Shown here piece by piece: positions 25,890 through 34,992 of a DNA stretch of 64,000 nucleotides. Every line of letters begins with the position of its first letter. Within the stretch, counting starts at the first letter, position 1. The position numbers and the translations under genes are program-made. The notes below the pieces were generated by a model. That model saw only the letters and a list, made by a program, of their open reading frames with translations. It made no database searches and was not told the DNA's origin. Origin of the DNA: Georgenia yuyongxinii (GTDB lineage: Bacteria; Actinomycetota; Actinomycetes; Actinomycetales; Actinomycetaceae); the NCBI RefSeq assembly GCF_006352065.1, contig NZ_CP040915.1:62001-126000 (forward strand), given 5' to 3'.

Positions 25890-28316
25890 ATGGCCGCGTC
25901 CCCGCCACCTGCCGCCGGTCCCGGGCCTAGCACCGGTTCCGGTCCCGGTTCCGGGCCCGGTTCCACGCCGGGACCGGACCGCACCGTGCCGTGGTTCCCG
26001 GACGCGACCATCCTGGGCTACCCGCGCATCGGGCCGAACCGGGAGCTGAAGAAGGCCCTGGAACGGTACTGGGCCGGCGGCGAGCTCGACGACCTCGAGG
26101 CGGCCCTGGAGTCGCTGCGCCGCGCCACCCGGGCACGGCTGGCCGCCCTCGGCCTGCCGGACGACGACGCCGCGATCCCGTCGGACTTCTCTGCCTACGA
26201 CCACGTGCTCGACGCCGCGGTCACCCTCGGCGCGGTCCCGCCGCGGTTCGCCGACGTGGTCGGCGACGACGGCCGGGTGGGCGCGGCGGGCTACTTCGCC
26301 CTGGCACGCGGGGACGGGGAGCGCCCGCCGCTGGAGATGACGAAGTGGCTGGACACCAACTACCACTACCTGGTGCCCGAGATCGGACCCGGGACGCCGC
26401 TGCGCTTCGCGGACGACCGCGTGGTGCGCGAGTTCCTCGAGGCGGCCGGGGACGGCTCCACCACCCGCCCGGTGCTCGTCGGCCCCGTGACGTTCCTCCT
26501 GCTGAGCAAGCCCGCCGCCGACGCCCCCGCCGGCTTCCACCCGCTGGACCGGCTCGACGACGCCGTCGCCGCCTACGCCGACCTCCTCCATGCGCTGGGT
26601 TTGGCGAGCGCGCCGTGGGTCCAGCTCGACGAGCCAGGCCTGGTGTGTGACACCTGGGACGTGCCCCGGGACCGGGTCCTGGCCGCCACCACCCGTGCCT
26701 ACACCGCGCTCGCGGGCGACCTGACCCGGCACGAGCGGCCCGCCATCTTCCTCGCGGCCGGGTACGGCGCGCTCGGGGACGCCCTGCCCGTGCTGGCCGC
26801 GTCCGCGGTGGAGGCGGTGGGGCTGGACCTGGTCTCCGGTGCGCTGCCGCCCGCCCCCGAGCTGGCAGCGCTGGCCGGGAAGGTGGTCGTGGCGGGGGTG
26901 GTCGATGGCCGCAACGTGTGGCGCACGGACCTCGAGACCGCGGTGCGCACCCTGCGGCAGGTCCAGGACGGGCTCGGCCCCGGCGCCCGGGTCGCCGTGG
27001 CCACCTCCACCTCGCTGCTGCACGTCCCCCACGACGTCGCCCGCGAGAAGCGCCTGGGGAAGCGGCTGCGCCGGTGGCTGGCGTTCGCCGACCAGAAGGT
27101 CGGCGAGGTCCTCACCCTTGCCCAGGCGCTGGCCGACGGGCCGGAGTCGGTGGGGGCCGAGCTCGCCGAGGACGCCGCCGCGCGCGCCGACCGCCGCGGC
27201 TACCCAGGCGTGCGGGTGGCCGCCGTCCGCGTCGCCGTCGCCGCGCTGACGGAGGCCGATCTCACCCGCGCGCCCTACCTCGAGCGCCAGGCCGCCCAGG
27301 CCGTCAGGTTCGACCTGCCCCTGCTCCCGACGACGACGATCGGATCCTTCCCGCAGACCAAGGCGATCCGCCGGGCGCGCACCGCGCTGCGTCGCGGCGA
27401 GCTCGACCATGCCGGGTACGAGGCGGTCATGCGCGAGGAGATCGAGCAGGTGGTCCGCCTGCAGGAGCGGCTGGGCCTGGACGTGCTCGTGCACGGCGAG
27501 CCCGAGCGCAACGACATGGTGCAGTACTTCGCCGAGCTCCTCGACGGCTTCGCGACCACCGAGCACGGCTGGGTGCAGTCCTACGGCTCGCGCTGCACCC
27601 GCCCGCCGATCCTGTGGGGCGACGTCGCCCGCCCGGCGCCGATGACCGTGCGGTGGGTCGGCCACGCGGCCTCCCTCACCGACAAGCCGGTCAAGGGCAT
27701 GATCACCGGCCCCGTGACGACGCTGGCGTGGTCGTTCGTCCGTGACGACCAGCCGCTGGCCGAAACGGCCACCCAGCTGGCGCTGGCCCTGCGGCAGGAG
27801 GTGGCCGACCTGCAGGCGGCCGGCATCGGCATCATCCAGGTCGACGAGCCCGCCCTGCGTGAGCTGGTCCCGCTGCGCCGGGCGGACAAGGAGGCCTACC
27901 TCGCCTGGTCGGTGCCCGCGTTCAAGCTCGCCACCGCGGTGGCGGCGCCGGACACCCAGATCCACACCCACCTGTGCTACTCGGAGTTCGCGGTTGTCCT
28001 GGATGCCATCGACCACCTGGACGCGGACGTGACGAGCATCGAGGCCGCCCGCTCTGGGATGGAGATCTTGCCCGCGATCCACGAGCGTGGGTTCGAGCGC
28101 GCGATCGGCCCCGGCGTGTACGACATCCACTCCCTGCGCGTGCCCTCGGTGGAGGCCATCACGGACCAGCTCGCGGCGGCGGTCGCCGCGATCCCGGCCC
28201 GTCAGCTGTGGGTCAACCCCGACTGCGGGTTGAAGACCCGGCGCTACGAGGAGGTCGTGCCGGCGCTGACGAACCTTGTGGCGGCCGCCCGCGCGGTGCG
28301 GGCACGCCACCCCTAA
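25890..28316 (+). CDS. metE: Cobalamin-independent methionine synthase MetE
   Basis: An 808-residue enzyme that transfers the methyl group from methyl-THF-polyglutamate to homocysteine. The N-terminal half begins 'ATILGYPRIGPNRELKKALERYW'; the C-terminal half begins 'LLPTTTIGSFPQTKAIRRAR'. The zinc ligands are visible: His694 and Cys696 (HTHLCYSEF), Glu718 and Cys779 (NPDCGLKTRR). The first 30 residues form a Pro/Gly/Ser tail coded by a GGTTCC/GGCCC-rich stretch, which is not part of the family. The ATG at 25890 has GGAGG five bases upstream and follows metF by eight bases, so the two form an operon. No SAM or cobalamin riboswitch was recognised upstream. Confidence 0.96.
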   Translation: MAASPPPAAGPGPSTGSGPGSGPGSTPGPDRTVPWFPDATILGYPRIGPNRELKKALERYWAGGELDDLEAALESLRRATRARLAALGLPDDDAAIPSDFSAYDHVLDAAVTLGAVPPRFADVVGDDGRVGAAGYFALARGDGERPPLEMTKWLDTNYHYLVPEIGPGTPLRFADDRVVREFLEAAGDGSTTRPVLVGPVTFLLLSKPAADAPAGFHPLDRLDDAVAAYADLLHALGLASAPWVQLDEPGLVCDTWDVPRDRVLAATTRAYTALAGDLTRHERPAIFLAAGYGALGDALPVLAASAVEAVGLDLVSGALPPAPELAALAGKVVVAGVVDGRNVWRTDLETAVRTLRQVQDGLGPGARVAVATSTSLLHVPHDVAREKRLGKRLRRWLAFADQKVGEVLTLAQALADGPESVGAELAEDAAARADRRGYPGVRVAAVRVAVAALTEADLTRAPYLERQAAQAVRFDLPLLPTTTIGSFPQTKAIRRARTALRRGELDHAGYEAVMREEIEQVVRLQERLGLDVLVHGEPERNDMVQYFAELLDGFATTEHGWVQSYGSRCTRPPILWGDVARPAPMTVRWVGHAASLTDKPVKGMITGPVTTLAWSFVRDDQPLAETATQLALALRQEVADLQAAGIGIIQVDEPALRELVPLRRADKEAYLAWSVPAFKLATAVAAPDTQIHTHLCYSEFAVVLDAIDHLDADVTSIEAARSGMEILPAIHERGFERAIGPGVYDIHSLRVPSVEAITDQLAAAVAAIPARQLWVNPDCGLKTRRYEEVVPALTNLVAAARAVRARHP

Positions 28317-28330
28317 GAGCTCTGCCCGGA

Positions 28331-28360
28331 AGATGTCATCTTCTCGGCGAGATGTCATCG
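28331..28360. repeat. Intergenic GATGTCATC repeat, copy A
   Basis: Two AGATGTCATC cores 19 bases apart, joined by TTCTCGGCG, just after the metE stop. Near-identical copies occur at 31661-31694, 54991-55023 and (reversed) 55705-55737. The core AGATGTCATCT is an odd-length palindrome. The rest of the 292-base gap to the next gene (28361-28608) shows no other recognisable element. Confidence 0.8.
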
Positions 28361-28608
28361 GTGCGCCGACGGCGGTGCCTCGCCACTGCCGCGCCCGCAC
28401 GCCGGGCAGGGCGCGCCCGGCCCGACACGCCATCGTTTCCGAGAACCCACGCATCTCCACTGATTTCGTCGTCCAGCAACTCATCAACGATGGAATCCCT
28501 TGTTAGCCGTCACAGGGCATGCCAGGATCGCCACAATCGGGACACACCCGCGACGGCGCCGGTCCGCATGGCCCACGCCGTCGGCAGCGCACGCGACGGA
28601 GCCACCGC

Positions 28609-30060
28609 ATGACCGCCACCACCGCCTACGACCGCGCCGAGGCAGCGGTGCCCGCCGCCGAGATCCGGGCGGCTCTCGCCGGGGCCGCACCACGCCCGTT
28701 CTGGCTCGACGACCCCGCCCGCCCGGTCGCCGGCCCCGGCCTCACCGGGGACGTGACCACCGACCTCGCCGTCGTCGGGGGTGGGTTCGCGGGGCTGTGG
28801 ACGGCGCTGCTGGCCAAGGAGCGTGAGCCGGACCGGCGCGTGGTCGTGCTCGAGGCCCGGCGGATCGGGTGGGCCGCGTCGGGGCGCAACGGCGGCTTCT
28901 GTGAGGCCAGCCTGACCCACGGCGACGCCAACGGCGCTACGCACGTGCCGGACGAGCTGGACCGGCTGCGTGAGCTCGGGCAGGAGAACCTCGCCGAGCT
29001 CGCCGAGACGATCGCCCGGTACGGCATCGACTGCGACTTCGAGTGGACCGGCGTCCTCAACGTGGCCACCGAGGAGCACCAGGTCGAGTGGCTCGCCGAG
29101 GACGCCGCCCGGTCCTCCGGCACGGCGCACGACCCCGCCGGACCCCACTACCTCGACCAGGACGCCGTCCGCGCCGAGGTCGCCTCACCGCTCTACCGGG
29201 CGGGGCTGTGGGACAAGTCCGGCACCGTCATGCTGCACCCCGCCAAGCTCGCGTGGGGGCTCGCCCGCGTGTGCCGTGAGCTCGGCGTGGAGATCTACGA
29301 GAACACCCCGGTGCGCGCCGTGGACAGCGCCCGGGACCACGTGGCGCTGCGCGCCGACCGCGGCATGGTGACCGCGCGGCGGGTGGCCCTGGCCACCAAC
29401 GCCTTCCCCTCCCTGTTGCGCCGCACCCGCTGGCACACCGTCCCGGTCTACGACTACGCGATCGTCACCGAGCCGCTGACCCCGGAGCAGCTCGACGCGA
29501 TCGGCTGGCGCCACCGCCAGGGCCTGGCCGACCTCAACAACCGCTTCCACTACTACCGGCTCACCGCCGACAACCGGATCCTCTTCGGCGGCTACGACGC
29601 GGTCTACCACTACGGCCGCGCGCTGCGCCCCGGCCACGACCAGAACGAGGAGACCTTCTCCCGCCTGGTCGCCCACCTCTGCGCCACCTTCCCGCAGCTG
29701 CACGGCATCAAGATCACCCACAAGTGGGGCGGCGCCATCGACACCTGCACCCGCTTCTTCGCCTTCTTCGCCACCGCGCACCGCGGCCGGGTGGCCTACA
29801 CGGCGGGCTTCACCGGCCTCGGCGTGGGCGCCACCCGGTTCGCGGCCAACGTGCTGCTCGACCTGCTGGCCGGCACCCGCACAGAACGCACCGCGCTGCG
29901 GATGGTCCGCCGTCGCCCCCTGCCCTTCCCGCCCGAACCGATCGCCTGGCTGGGCATCAAGCTCACCACCGCCGCACTCGTCCGGGCCGACCGCCGCCAG
30001 GGCCGCCGCGGGCCGTGGCTCAAGCTCATGGACGCCCTCAAGCTCGGCTTCGACTCCTGA
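28609..30060 (+). CDS. FAD-dependent amine oxidoreductase (DAO family, PuuB-like)
   Basis: A 483-residue flavoprotein. The dinucleotide fold is 'TDLAVVGGGFAGLWTALLAKE' (about 48-68), then 'VVVLEARRIGWAASGRNGGF' with the G-R-N-G-G-F motif seen in gamma-glutamylputrescine oxidase and other DAO-family amine oxidases, and a C-terminal FAD contact 'RVAYTAGFTGLGVGATRFAANVLLDLL'. With the aldehyde dehydrogenase and Pot importer downstream it most likely oxidises a (glutamyl-)polyamine to the aminoaldehyde, releasing ammonia and peroxide. No PuuA ligase or PuuD hydrolase is near, so the substrate may be the free amine. The ATG at 28609 has GGAG nine bases upstream. Confidence 0.87.
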   Translation: MTATTAYDRAEAAVPAAEIRAALAGAAPRPFWLDDPARPVAGPGLTGDVTTDLAVVGGGFAGLWTALLAKEREPDRRVVVLEARRIGWAASGRNGGFCEASLTHGDANGATHVPDELDRLRELGQENLAELAETIARYGIDCDFEWTGVLNVATEEHQVEWLAEDAARSSGTAHDPAGPHYLDQDAVRAEVASPLYRAGLWDKSGTVMLHPAKLAWGLARVCRELGVEIYENTPVRAVDSARDHVALRADRGMVTARRVALATNAFPSLLRRTRWHTVPVYDYAIVTEPLTPEQLDAIGWRHRQGLADLNNRFHYYRLTADNRILFGGYDAVYHYGRALRPGHDQNEETFSRLVAHLCATFPQLHGIKITHKWGGAIDTCTRFFAFFATAHRGRVAYTAGFTGLGVGATRFAANVLLDLLAGTRTERTALRMVRRRPLPFPPEPIAWLGIKLTTAALVRADRRQGRRGPWLKLMDALKLGFDS

Positions 30061-30143
30061 CCGCCGCACGGTGCCCGACGGCGGCACCCACCCGATCCCC
30101 GACGGCGCACCGCGCCACGTCCCATCCCGAACCCGGAGGCACC

Positions 30144-31619
30144 ATGCACCAGTACATCGACGGCGAATACCGCGACGGTCACGGCGAGACCGGTCGACGC
30201 ATCGACCCGACCACCGGCGAGGTCGCCGAGACGATCCGGTACGCCGACCCCACGGACGTCGACGCCGCCGTCGACGCCGCGAAGCGGGCGTTCCCCGCCT
30301 GGTCCGCGCTGAGCCCGGCCGAGCGGGCCGACGCCATGCTGCGCCTGGCCACCGAGCTCGACCGGCGCAGCGGCGAGCTCGCCGCCCTCGAGACCGCCCA
30401 GACCGGCAAGAGCCTGCGCATGTCGACCGAGTTCGACGTGCCCGGCACCATCGACAACACCGCGTTCTTCGCCGGAGCCGCCCGCCAGCTGCAGGGCCTG
30501 GCCGCCGGGGAGTACGCCGGCCGGGCGACGTCGATGATCCGCCGCGAGCCGATCGGCGTCGTCGGCTCGATCTCGCCGTGGAACTATCCGCTGCAGATGG
30601 CCGGGTGGAAGATCCTGCCTGCCATCGCCGCCGGCAACACCATCGTGCTCAAGCCCTCCGAGCTCACCCCCGGCACCAGCCTGATCTTCGCCGAGGCCGC
30701 CACCGCCGCCGGCCTGCCCGCCGGCGTCGTCAACATCGTCACCGGCACCGGGCAGGTCGCCGGCGAGCACCTGGTTCGCCACCCCGACGTCGCCATGACC
30801 TCCTTCACCGGCTCCACCGCGGTCGGGCGCCGGATCATGGAGATGGCCAGCGCGACCGCCAAGCGGGTCCACCTCGAGCTCGGCGGCAAGGCCCCGTTCG
30901 TGGTGTTCGACGACGCCGACCTCGAGGCGGCCGCCCGCGGCGCCGTCGGCGGGTCGATCATCAACGGCGGCCAGGACTGCACGGCCGCCACCCGCGCGTA
31001 CGTGCACCACTCCCTGTTCACCGCGTTCACCGAGCGGGTCGCCGAGCTCATGGAGCAGGTGGTCGTCGGCACCCCCACCGACGAGGCCACCGACCTGGGC
31101 AGCCTCATCACCCACGCCCACCGCGACAAGGTGGCCGGCTTCGTCGACCGGGCCCGTGCCGCGGGCGCCCGGGTGCTCACCGGCGGGGAGGCGCCCAACG
31201 GCACGCTCGGGGCCGGGGCGTTCTACCGGCCCACCCTCGTGGTCGATGCCGCCCAGGACTCGGAGATCGTCCAGCAGGAGGTGTTCGGCCCCGTGCTCGT
31301 GGCGCTGCCCTTCGACACCGACGACGAGGCGATCGCGCTGGCCAACGACACCCCGTACGGGCTGGCCGCCTCCGCGTGGACGAACGACCTGAACCGGTCC
31401 CTGCGGGCGAGCGAGGAGATCCAGGCCGGGTGCGTGTGGATCAACGACCACATCACCATCACCTCGGAGATGCCGCACGGCGGATACAAGGCGTCTGGGT
31501 TTGGCAAGGACATGTCGCCGTACTCGCTGGAGGAGTACACGAACGTCAAGCACGTCCTGGCCAGCCGCGAGCCCGGCCCCGGCCGCCCGTGGCACGACAC
31601 GGTGTTCCGCGTGCGCTGA
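30144..31619 (+). CDS. Aminobutyraldehyde/aldehyde dehydrogenase (PatD/PuuC-like)
   Basis: A 491-residue NAD(P)-dependent aldehyde dehydrogenase. Motifs: 'GSISPWNYPLQMAGWKILPAIAAG' (about 139-162), catalytic Glu in 'LELGGKAP' and catalytic Cys in 'INGGQDCTAATR' (about 280), and 'EVFGPVLV'. The D-C-T-A-A-T-R context is that of gamma-aminobutyraldehyde dehydrogenases, which turn the product of putrescine oxidation into GABA. The ATG at 30144 follows GGAGG. It is in line with the FAD oxidoreductase after an 83-base gap. The context makes polyamine breakdown likely; the exact aldehyde is inference. Confidence 0.92.
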   Translation: MHQYIDGEYRDGHGETGRRIDPTTGEVAETIRYADPTDVDAAVDAAKRAFPAWSALSPAERADAMLRLATELDRRSGELAALETAQTGKSLRMSTEFDVPGTIDNTAFFAGAARQLQGLAAGEYAGRATSMIRREPIGVVGSISPWNYPLQMAGWKILPAIAAGNTIVLKPSELTPGTSLIFAEAATAAGLPAGVVNIVTGTGQVAGEHLVRHPDVAMTSFTGSTAVGRRIMEMASATAKRVHLELGGKAPFVVFDDADLEAAARGAVGGSIINGGQDCTAATRAYVHHSLFTAFTERVAELMEQVVVGTPTDEATDLGSLITHAHRDKVAGFVDRARAAGARVLTGGEAPNGTLGAGAFYRPTLVVDAAQDSEIVQQEVFGPVLVALPFDTDDEAIALANDTPYGLAASAWTNDLNRSLRASEEIQAGCVWINDHITITSEMPHGGYKASGFGKDMSPYSLEEYTNVKHVLASREPGPGRPWHDTVFRVR

Positions 31620-31630
31620 CCCGCTCGCCC

Positions 31631-31660
31631 CGGGGGGTGGTGGTGGTGGTGGTGGTGGCG
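31631..31660. repeat. GGT trinucleotide microsatellite
   Basis: About eight uninterrupted GGT units (31636-31658) follow a G run, twelve bases after the aldehyde dehydrogenase stop. Simple-sequence tract with no coding role. Confidence 0.85.
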
Positions 31661-31694
31661 GCGAGATGTCATCTGCTCCGCGACAAGTCATCGC
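31661..31694. repeat. Intergenic GATGTCATC repeat, copy B
   Basis: GCGAGATGTCATCTGCTCCG followed by CGACAAGTCATCGC: the same two-core design as copy A with a diverged second core. A single reversed, shortened core (GAGAAGATGCATCTCG) lies at 31821-31836 in the same convergent gap. Confidence 0.7.
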
Positions 31695-31735
31695 TTCGCG
31701 CGATGAGCGCGATGAGCACGGCGCTTCGCGGGCAG

Positions 31736-31782
31736 GCTGGTAGTACTTCGTTCAGGGATAGCCTGAGGAAAGTACTACCAGC
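31736..31782. terminator. Large hairpin in the convergent gap, possible bidirectional terminator
   Basis: GCTGGTAGTACTT (31736-31748) pairs perfectly with 31770-31782 (13 bp); inside, TCAGG (31752-31756) pairs with CCTGA (31762-31766) around a 5-base loop. It sits between the 3' ends of the aldehyde dehydrogenase (+) and the Lrp gene (-). The stem is much richer in A/T than its surroundings and lacks a T tract, so a mobile-element or repeat origin is also possible. Confidence 0.55.
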
Positions 31783-31868
31783 CCGCGGCGAACTTCGGCG
31801 GCATGCACGGATGACTCCCGGAGAAGATGCATCTCGCGGGGGGAACGACGCGGGCGAAGGAGGGGCGG

Positions 31869-32336
31869 CTAGTGGGCGCCCCAGGTGTAGATCTGCTTCT
31901 GCAGCTTCAAGTACACGAGCGTCTCCGTCGTCCGCACGCCCGCCAGGCCTCGGATGCGGGTTGAGGTGATCTCGAGCAGCTGGTCGTCGTCCTCGGCGAC
32001 CACCTCGGCGAGGATGTCGAACGAGCCGGCGGTGATGACCACGTAGTCCACCTCGGGCATCGCGGCGAGCGCCTCGGCCACGGGCTGGATCGGCCCGTCG
32101 ACCCGCACGCCGACCATGGCCTGGCGGCCCATGCCCACCTGCACCGGGTCGGTCACGGCGACGATCTGCATCACGCCGGCGTCGAGCAGCCGCTGCACCC
32201 TCTGACGGACTGCTGCCTCGGAGAGCCCGACGGCGCGGCCGATGGTGGCGTAGGAGCGTCGCCCGTCCTCCTGGAGCTGGGCCACGATCGTCTTGGAGAC
32301 GTCGTCGAGGCCGTTGCGCGGCCGTGGCTTCGTCAT
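31869..32336 (-). CDS. Lrp/AsnC family regulator, likely of polyamine genes
   Basis: A 155-residue regulator. The N-terminal helix-turn-helix is 'LDDVSKTIVAQLQEDGRRSYATIGRAVGLSEAAVRQRVQRLLDAGVM' (10-56) and the C-terminal RAM ligand domain runs to 'ETLVYLKLQKQIYTW'. This type often controls amino-acid or polyamine metabolism in response to the substrate. The ATG at 32336 has CACTAT ending six bases upstream, so it is probably leaderless. It is divergent from the pot importer and converges on the aldehyde dehydrogenase; the gap to potD holds an inverted repeat that it may bind. Confidence 0.92.
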   Translation of the reverse strand: MTKPRPRNGLDDVSKTIVAQLQEDGRRSYATIGRAVGLSEAAVRQRVQRLLDAGVMQIVAVTDPVQVGMGRQAMVGVRVDGPIQPVAEALAAMPEVDYVVITAGSFDILAEVVAEDDDQLLEITSTRIRGLAGVRTTETLVYLKLQKQIYTWGAH

Positions 32337-32377
32337 CCGGACATAGTGACAGTGACCTTGGTCGGTTGCGATCGGAT

Positions 32378-32407
32378 TCCGTTGTGAAACAAGAAAGTTA
32401 CAACGGA
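32378..32407. promoter_or_regulatory. Inverted repeat between Lrp gene and potD, candidate operator
   Basis: TCCGTTGT (32378-32385) and ACAACGGA (32400-32407) are perfect reverse complements with a 14-base A-rich spacer. It is the only AT-rich stretch in the 257-base divergent region. A 30-base dyad fits an Lrp-family dimer site; binding is inferred. Confidence 0.5.
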
Positions 32408-32593
32408 TCCTTGCGTGACCGGGGGCACCTCATGCCAAGATCAGCAGCACTGACCCGATAAGGGGGACAAGGTCGTCGTTCCGAGGGAGGTGGTAGGAGC
32501 AGTGACGCCCCGTACCGCCGTGGCGCGCCTCCACCGCGCCGTCCCGGGCCACGTCCCCGTACCGCCGTGCTCGACCCCCTCCGAAGGACGCTG

Positions 32594-33814
32594 ATGGCCA
32601 CCAACTCTCGATCCCTGGTTCCCGTGCGGCGCACCCTCGCGGTGCCGTCGTCCGTCTCCCGGCGCATGTTCCTGCGGACGGCGGGCGCCGGTGGCCTCGC
32701 GCTGGGCACGGCTGCACTGCTCGCGGCCTGCGGCACCCCGGCCCGGCAGGGCGCTCAGCCCGGCGCGGCCGCGGAGGACCTCTCCGACACCGAGAAGCTC
32801 CTGAACTTCTCCAACTGGCCCCTCTACATCGACTACGACGATGCGGAGGAGGGCCGCCCGAGCCTCGAGGCCTTCGAGGACGCCACCGGCATCACGGTGA
32901 CGTACACCGAGGAGATCAACGACAACGCCGAGTTCTTCGGCAAGGTCCAGAACCAGCTCTCTAACGGGCAGGCGACCGGCCGCGACGTCGTCATCCTCAC
33001 CGACTGGATGGCCGCCCGCCTGGTCGGCCTCGGCTGGCTGCAAGAGCTCGACAAGGCCAACCTGCCCAACGTCGAGGCGAACCTGCTGGACAACCTGCGC
33101 TCGCCGTCGTGGGACACCGACCGCAGCTACTCCGTGCCCTGGCAGTCCGGCATGACCGGCATCGCCTACAACGCCGCCGCGATCGGCGAGATCCGCAGCA
33201 TGGAGGAGATGCTCACCAAGCCCGAGCTCAAGGGCCGGGTCACCTTCCTGTCCGAGATGCAGGACGCCATGGGCCTCATCCTGCTCAACATGGGCAAGAA
33301 GCCCGGCGACTTCACCGACGCGGACTTCGAGGCGGCGATCGAGCGGCTGCAGGGCGCGGTCGACGCCGGCCAGATCCGGTCCTTCACCGGCAACGACTAC
33401 GCCCAGGACCTGGTCCAGGGCAACATCGTCGCCGCGATGGCCTGGTCCGGCGACGTCATCCAGCTGCAGTTCGAGAACCCGGACATCAAGTTCATCGCCC
33501 CCGAGGAGGGGCTGATGCTGTGGTCGGACAACATGCTCGTGCCCACCGGCGCCGCCCACAAGAAGAACGCCGAGGCGCTGATGAACCACTACTACGACCC
33601 GGCGGTCGCCGCCCAGGTCGCGGCGTGGGTGAACTACATCAGCCCGGTCGCCGGCGCCCGCGAGGAGATGGAGAAGATCGACCCCGCGCTCGCGGAGAAC
33701 CCGTTGATCTTCCCCGACGAGGACTTCCTCGCCCAGACCAACCTCTTCAAGGGCATGACCGAAGAGGAAGAGCGCAAGTACAACGAGCTGTTCCAGCAGG
33801 TCATCGGGGCGTGA
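32594..33814 (+). CDS. potD: Polyamine-type ABC importer substrate-binding lipoprotein PotD
   Basis: A 406-residue binding protein. The N-terminus has twin arginines at 23-24 (S-R-R-M-F-L), a hydrophobic stretch and the lipobox L-A-A-C with Cys46, so it is probably exported by Tat and anchored as a lipoprotein. The mature part matches the PotD/PotF family: 'LLNFSNWPLYIDYDD', 'ITVTYTEEINDNAEFFGKVQ', 'DVVILTDWMAARLV', 'VPWQSGMTGIAYN', 'GLMLWSDNMLVPTGAAHKKNAEALMNHYYDP'. Trp and Asp/Glu residues of this kind bind the amines. The ATG at 32594 has AAGGA upstream. It is the first gene of the potDABC operon. Confidence 0.92.
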   Translation: MATNSRSLVPVRRTLAVPSSVSRRMFLRTAGAGGLALGTAALLAACGTPARQGAQPGAAAEDLSDTEKLLNFSNWPLYIDYDDAEEGRPSLEAFEDATGITVTYTEEINDNAEFFGKVQNQLSNGQATGRDVVILTDWMAARLVGLGWLQELDKANLPNVEANLLDNLRSPSWDTDRSYSVPWQSGMTGIAYNAAAIGEIRSMEEMLTKPELKGRVTFLSEMQDAMGLILLNMGKKPGDFTDADFEAAIERLQGAVDAGQIRSFTGNDYAQDLVQGNIVAAMAWSGDVIQLQFENPDIKFIAPEEGLMLWSDNMLVPTGAAHKKNAEALMNHYYDPAVAAQVAAWVNYISPVAGAREEMEKIDPALAENPLIFPDEDFLAQTNLFKGMTEEEERKYNELFQQVIGA

Positions 33815-34992
33815 TGATGGCGCGACAGAGCAGGCAGGAGCGGGCCGGCCGCCTCGAGGGCGACCTGCAGATCCGCGACGTGACCAAGACGTTCGGTGCG
33901 CACACCGCCGTCGACGACCTCACGGTCACCATCCCCGAGGGCTCGTTCTTCGCCTTGCTGGGACCCTCCGGGTGCGGCAAGACCACCACGCTGCGCATGG
34001 TCGCCGGACTCGAGGAGCCGACGGCGGGGGAGATCTGGCTCGGCCGGCAGGACGTCACCCGGCTCAAGCCCTACCGGCGGCCGATCAACACGGCCTTCCA
34101 GAACTACGCCCTCTTCCCACACCTTGACATCTTCGAGAACATCGCGTTCGGCCTGCGCCGGCGCGGGATCAAGAACGTCCGGGCGCAGGTCGAGGACATG
34201 CTGGGGCTCGTCGAGCTGGCCGGGTACGGCGACCGCCGCCCGTCCGAGCTCTCCGGCGGCCAGCAGCAGCGCGTGGCACTGGCCCGGGCTCTGATCAACC
34301 AGCCCAAGGTGCTGCTCCTGGACGAGCCGCTCGGTGCGCTGGACCTCAAGCTGCGCCGTCAGATGCAGATCGAGCTCAAGCGCATCCAGACCGAGGTGGG
34401 CCTGACCTTCCTCCACGTCACCCACGACCAGGAGGAGGCCATGACCATGGCCGACACCATCGCGGTGATGAACAACGGCCGGATCGAGCAGATGGGCTCC
34501 CCGGCCGAGCTGTACGACCGGCCGGCCACGACGTTCGTGGCCAACTTCCTGGGCCAGTGCAACCTGCTGCGCGCGACGGCGGCGCCCGCCGGCGACGACG
34601 TCGCGCTCACCGTCGAGGGCCGTCGCTGGGCGGTCCCCGCCGCGCGCAGCTCTGCGGCCGGCACCGACGTCTGGGTCGGGGTCCGGCCCGAGAAGCTGCG
34701 CCTGACCGCCGCCTCCGCCGTCGGGCCCGGCATCCCCGCCGGCGCGAACGCCGTCGAGGGCGTCGTGACCGACACCAGCTACGTCGGCGTGAGCACCCAG
34801 TACCTCGTGAAGGTGCCGTGGGGGCAGGAGCTGGTGGTGTTCGAGCAGAACGTCGGCGTCGAGGGGCCGGTCGAGCCGGGCACCGACGTCGTCGTGCACT
34901 TCGACGGCGGGCACGGGTTCGTCCTGGACGCCGCGGGCGACGGCGTGCGCGGAGGTGCGCCGGCCGAGGCGACGGTCGGGGCGCTGACGTGA
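33814..34992 (+). CDS. potA: Polyamine-type ABC importer ATPase PotA
   Basis: A 392-residue ATPase with Walker A GPSGCGKT at 50-57, [15 protein letters not shown] around 147, Walker B '[11 protein letters not shown]', the H-loop '[11 protein letters not shown]' and a C-terminal TOBE domain (about 290-375). This is the CysA/PotA/MalK type. The ATG at 33814 overlaps the potD stop (TGATG), and its own stop overlaps the potB GTG. It powers the PotB-PotC channel. Confidence 0.93.
   Translation: MMARQSRQERAGRLEGDLQIRDVTKTFGAHTAVDDLTVTIPEGSFFALLGPSGCGKTTTLRMVAGLEEPTAGEIWLGRQDVTRLKPYRRPINTAFQNYALFPHLDIFENIAFGLRRRGIKNVRAQVEDMLGLVELAGYGDRRPSELSGGQQQRVALARALINQPKVLLLDEPLGALDLKLRRQMQIELKRIQTEVGLTFLHVTHDQEEAMTMADTIAVMNNGRIEQMGSPAELYDRPATTFVANFLGQCNLLRATAAPAGDDVALTVEGRRWAVPAARSSAAGTDVWVGVRPEKLRLTAASAVGPGIPAGANAVEGVVTDTSYVGVSTQYLVKVPWGQELVVFEQNVGVEGPVEPGTDVVVHFDGGHGFVLDAAGDGVRGGAPAEATVGALT

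Noticed and set aside
25515-28487. A 990-codon minus-strand frame opposite metE
   Set aside because: metE has all its catalytic residues on the plus strand; the antisense translation is Arg/Gly/His/Val-rich without domains.
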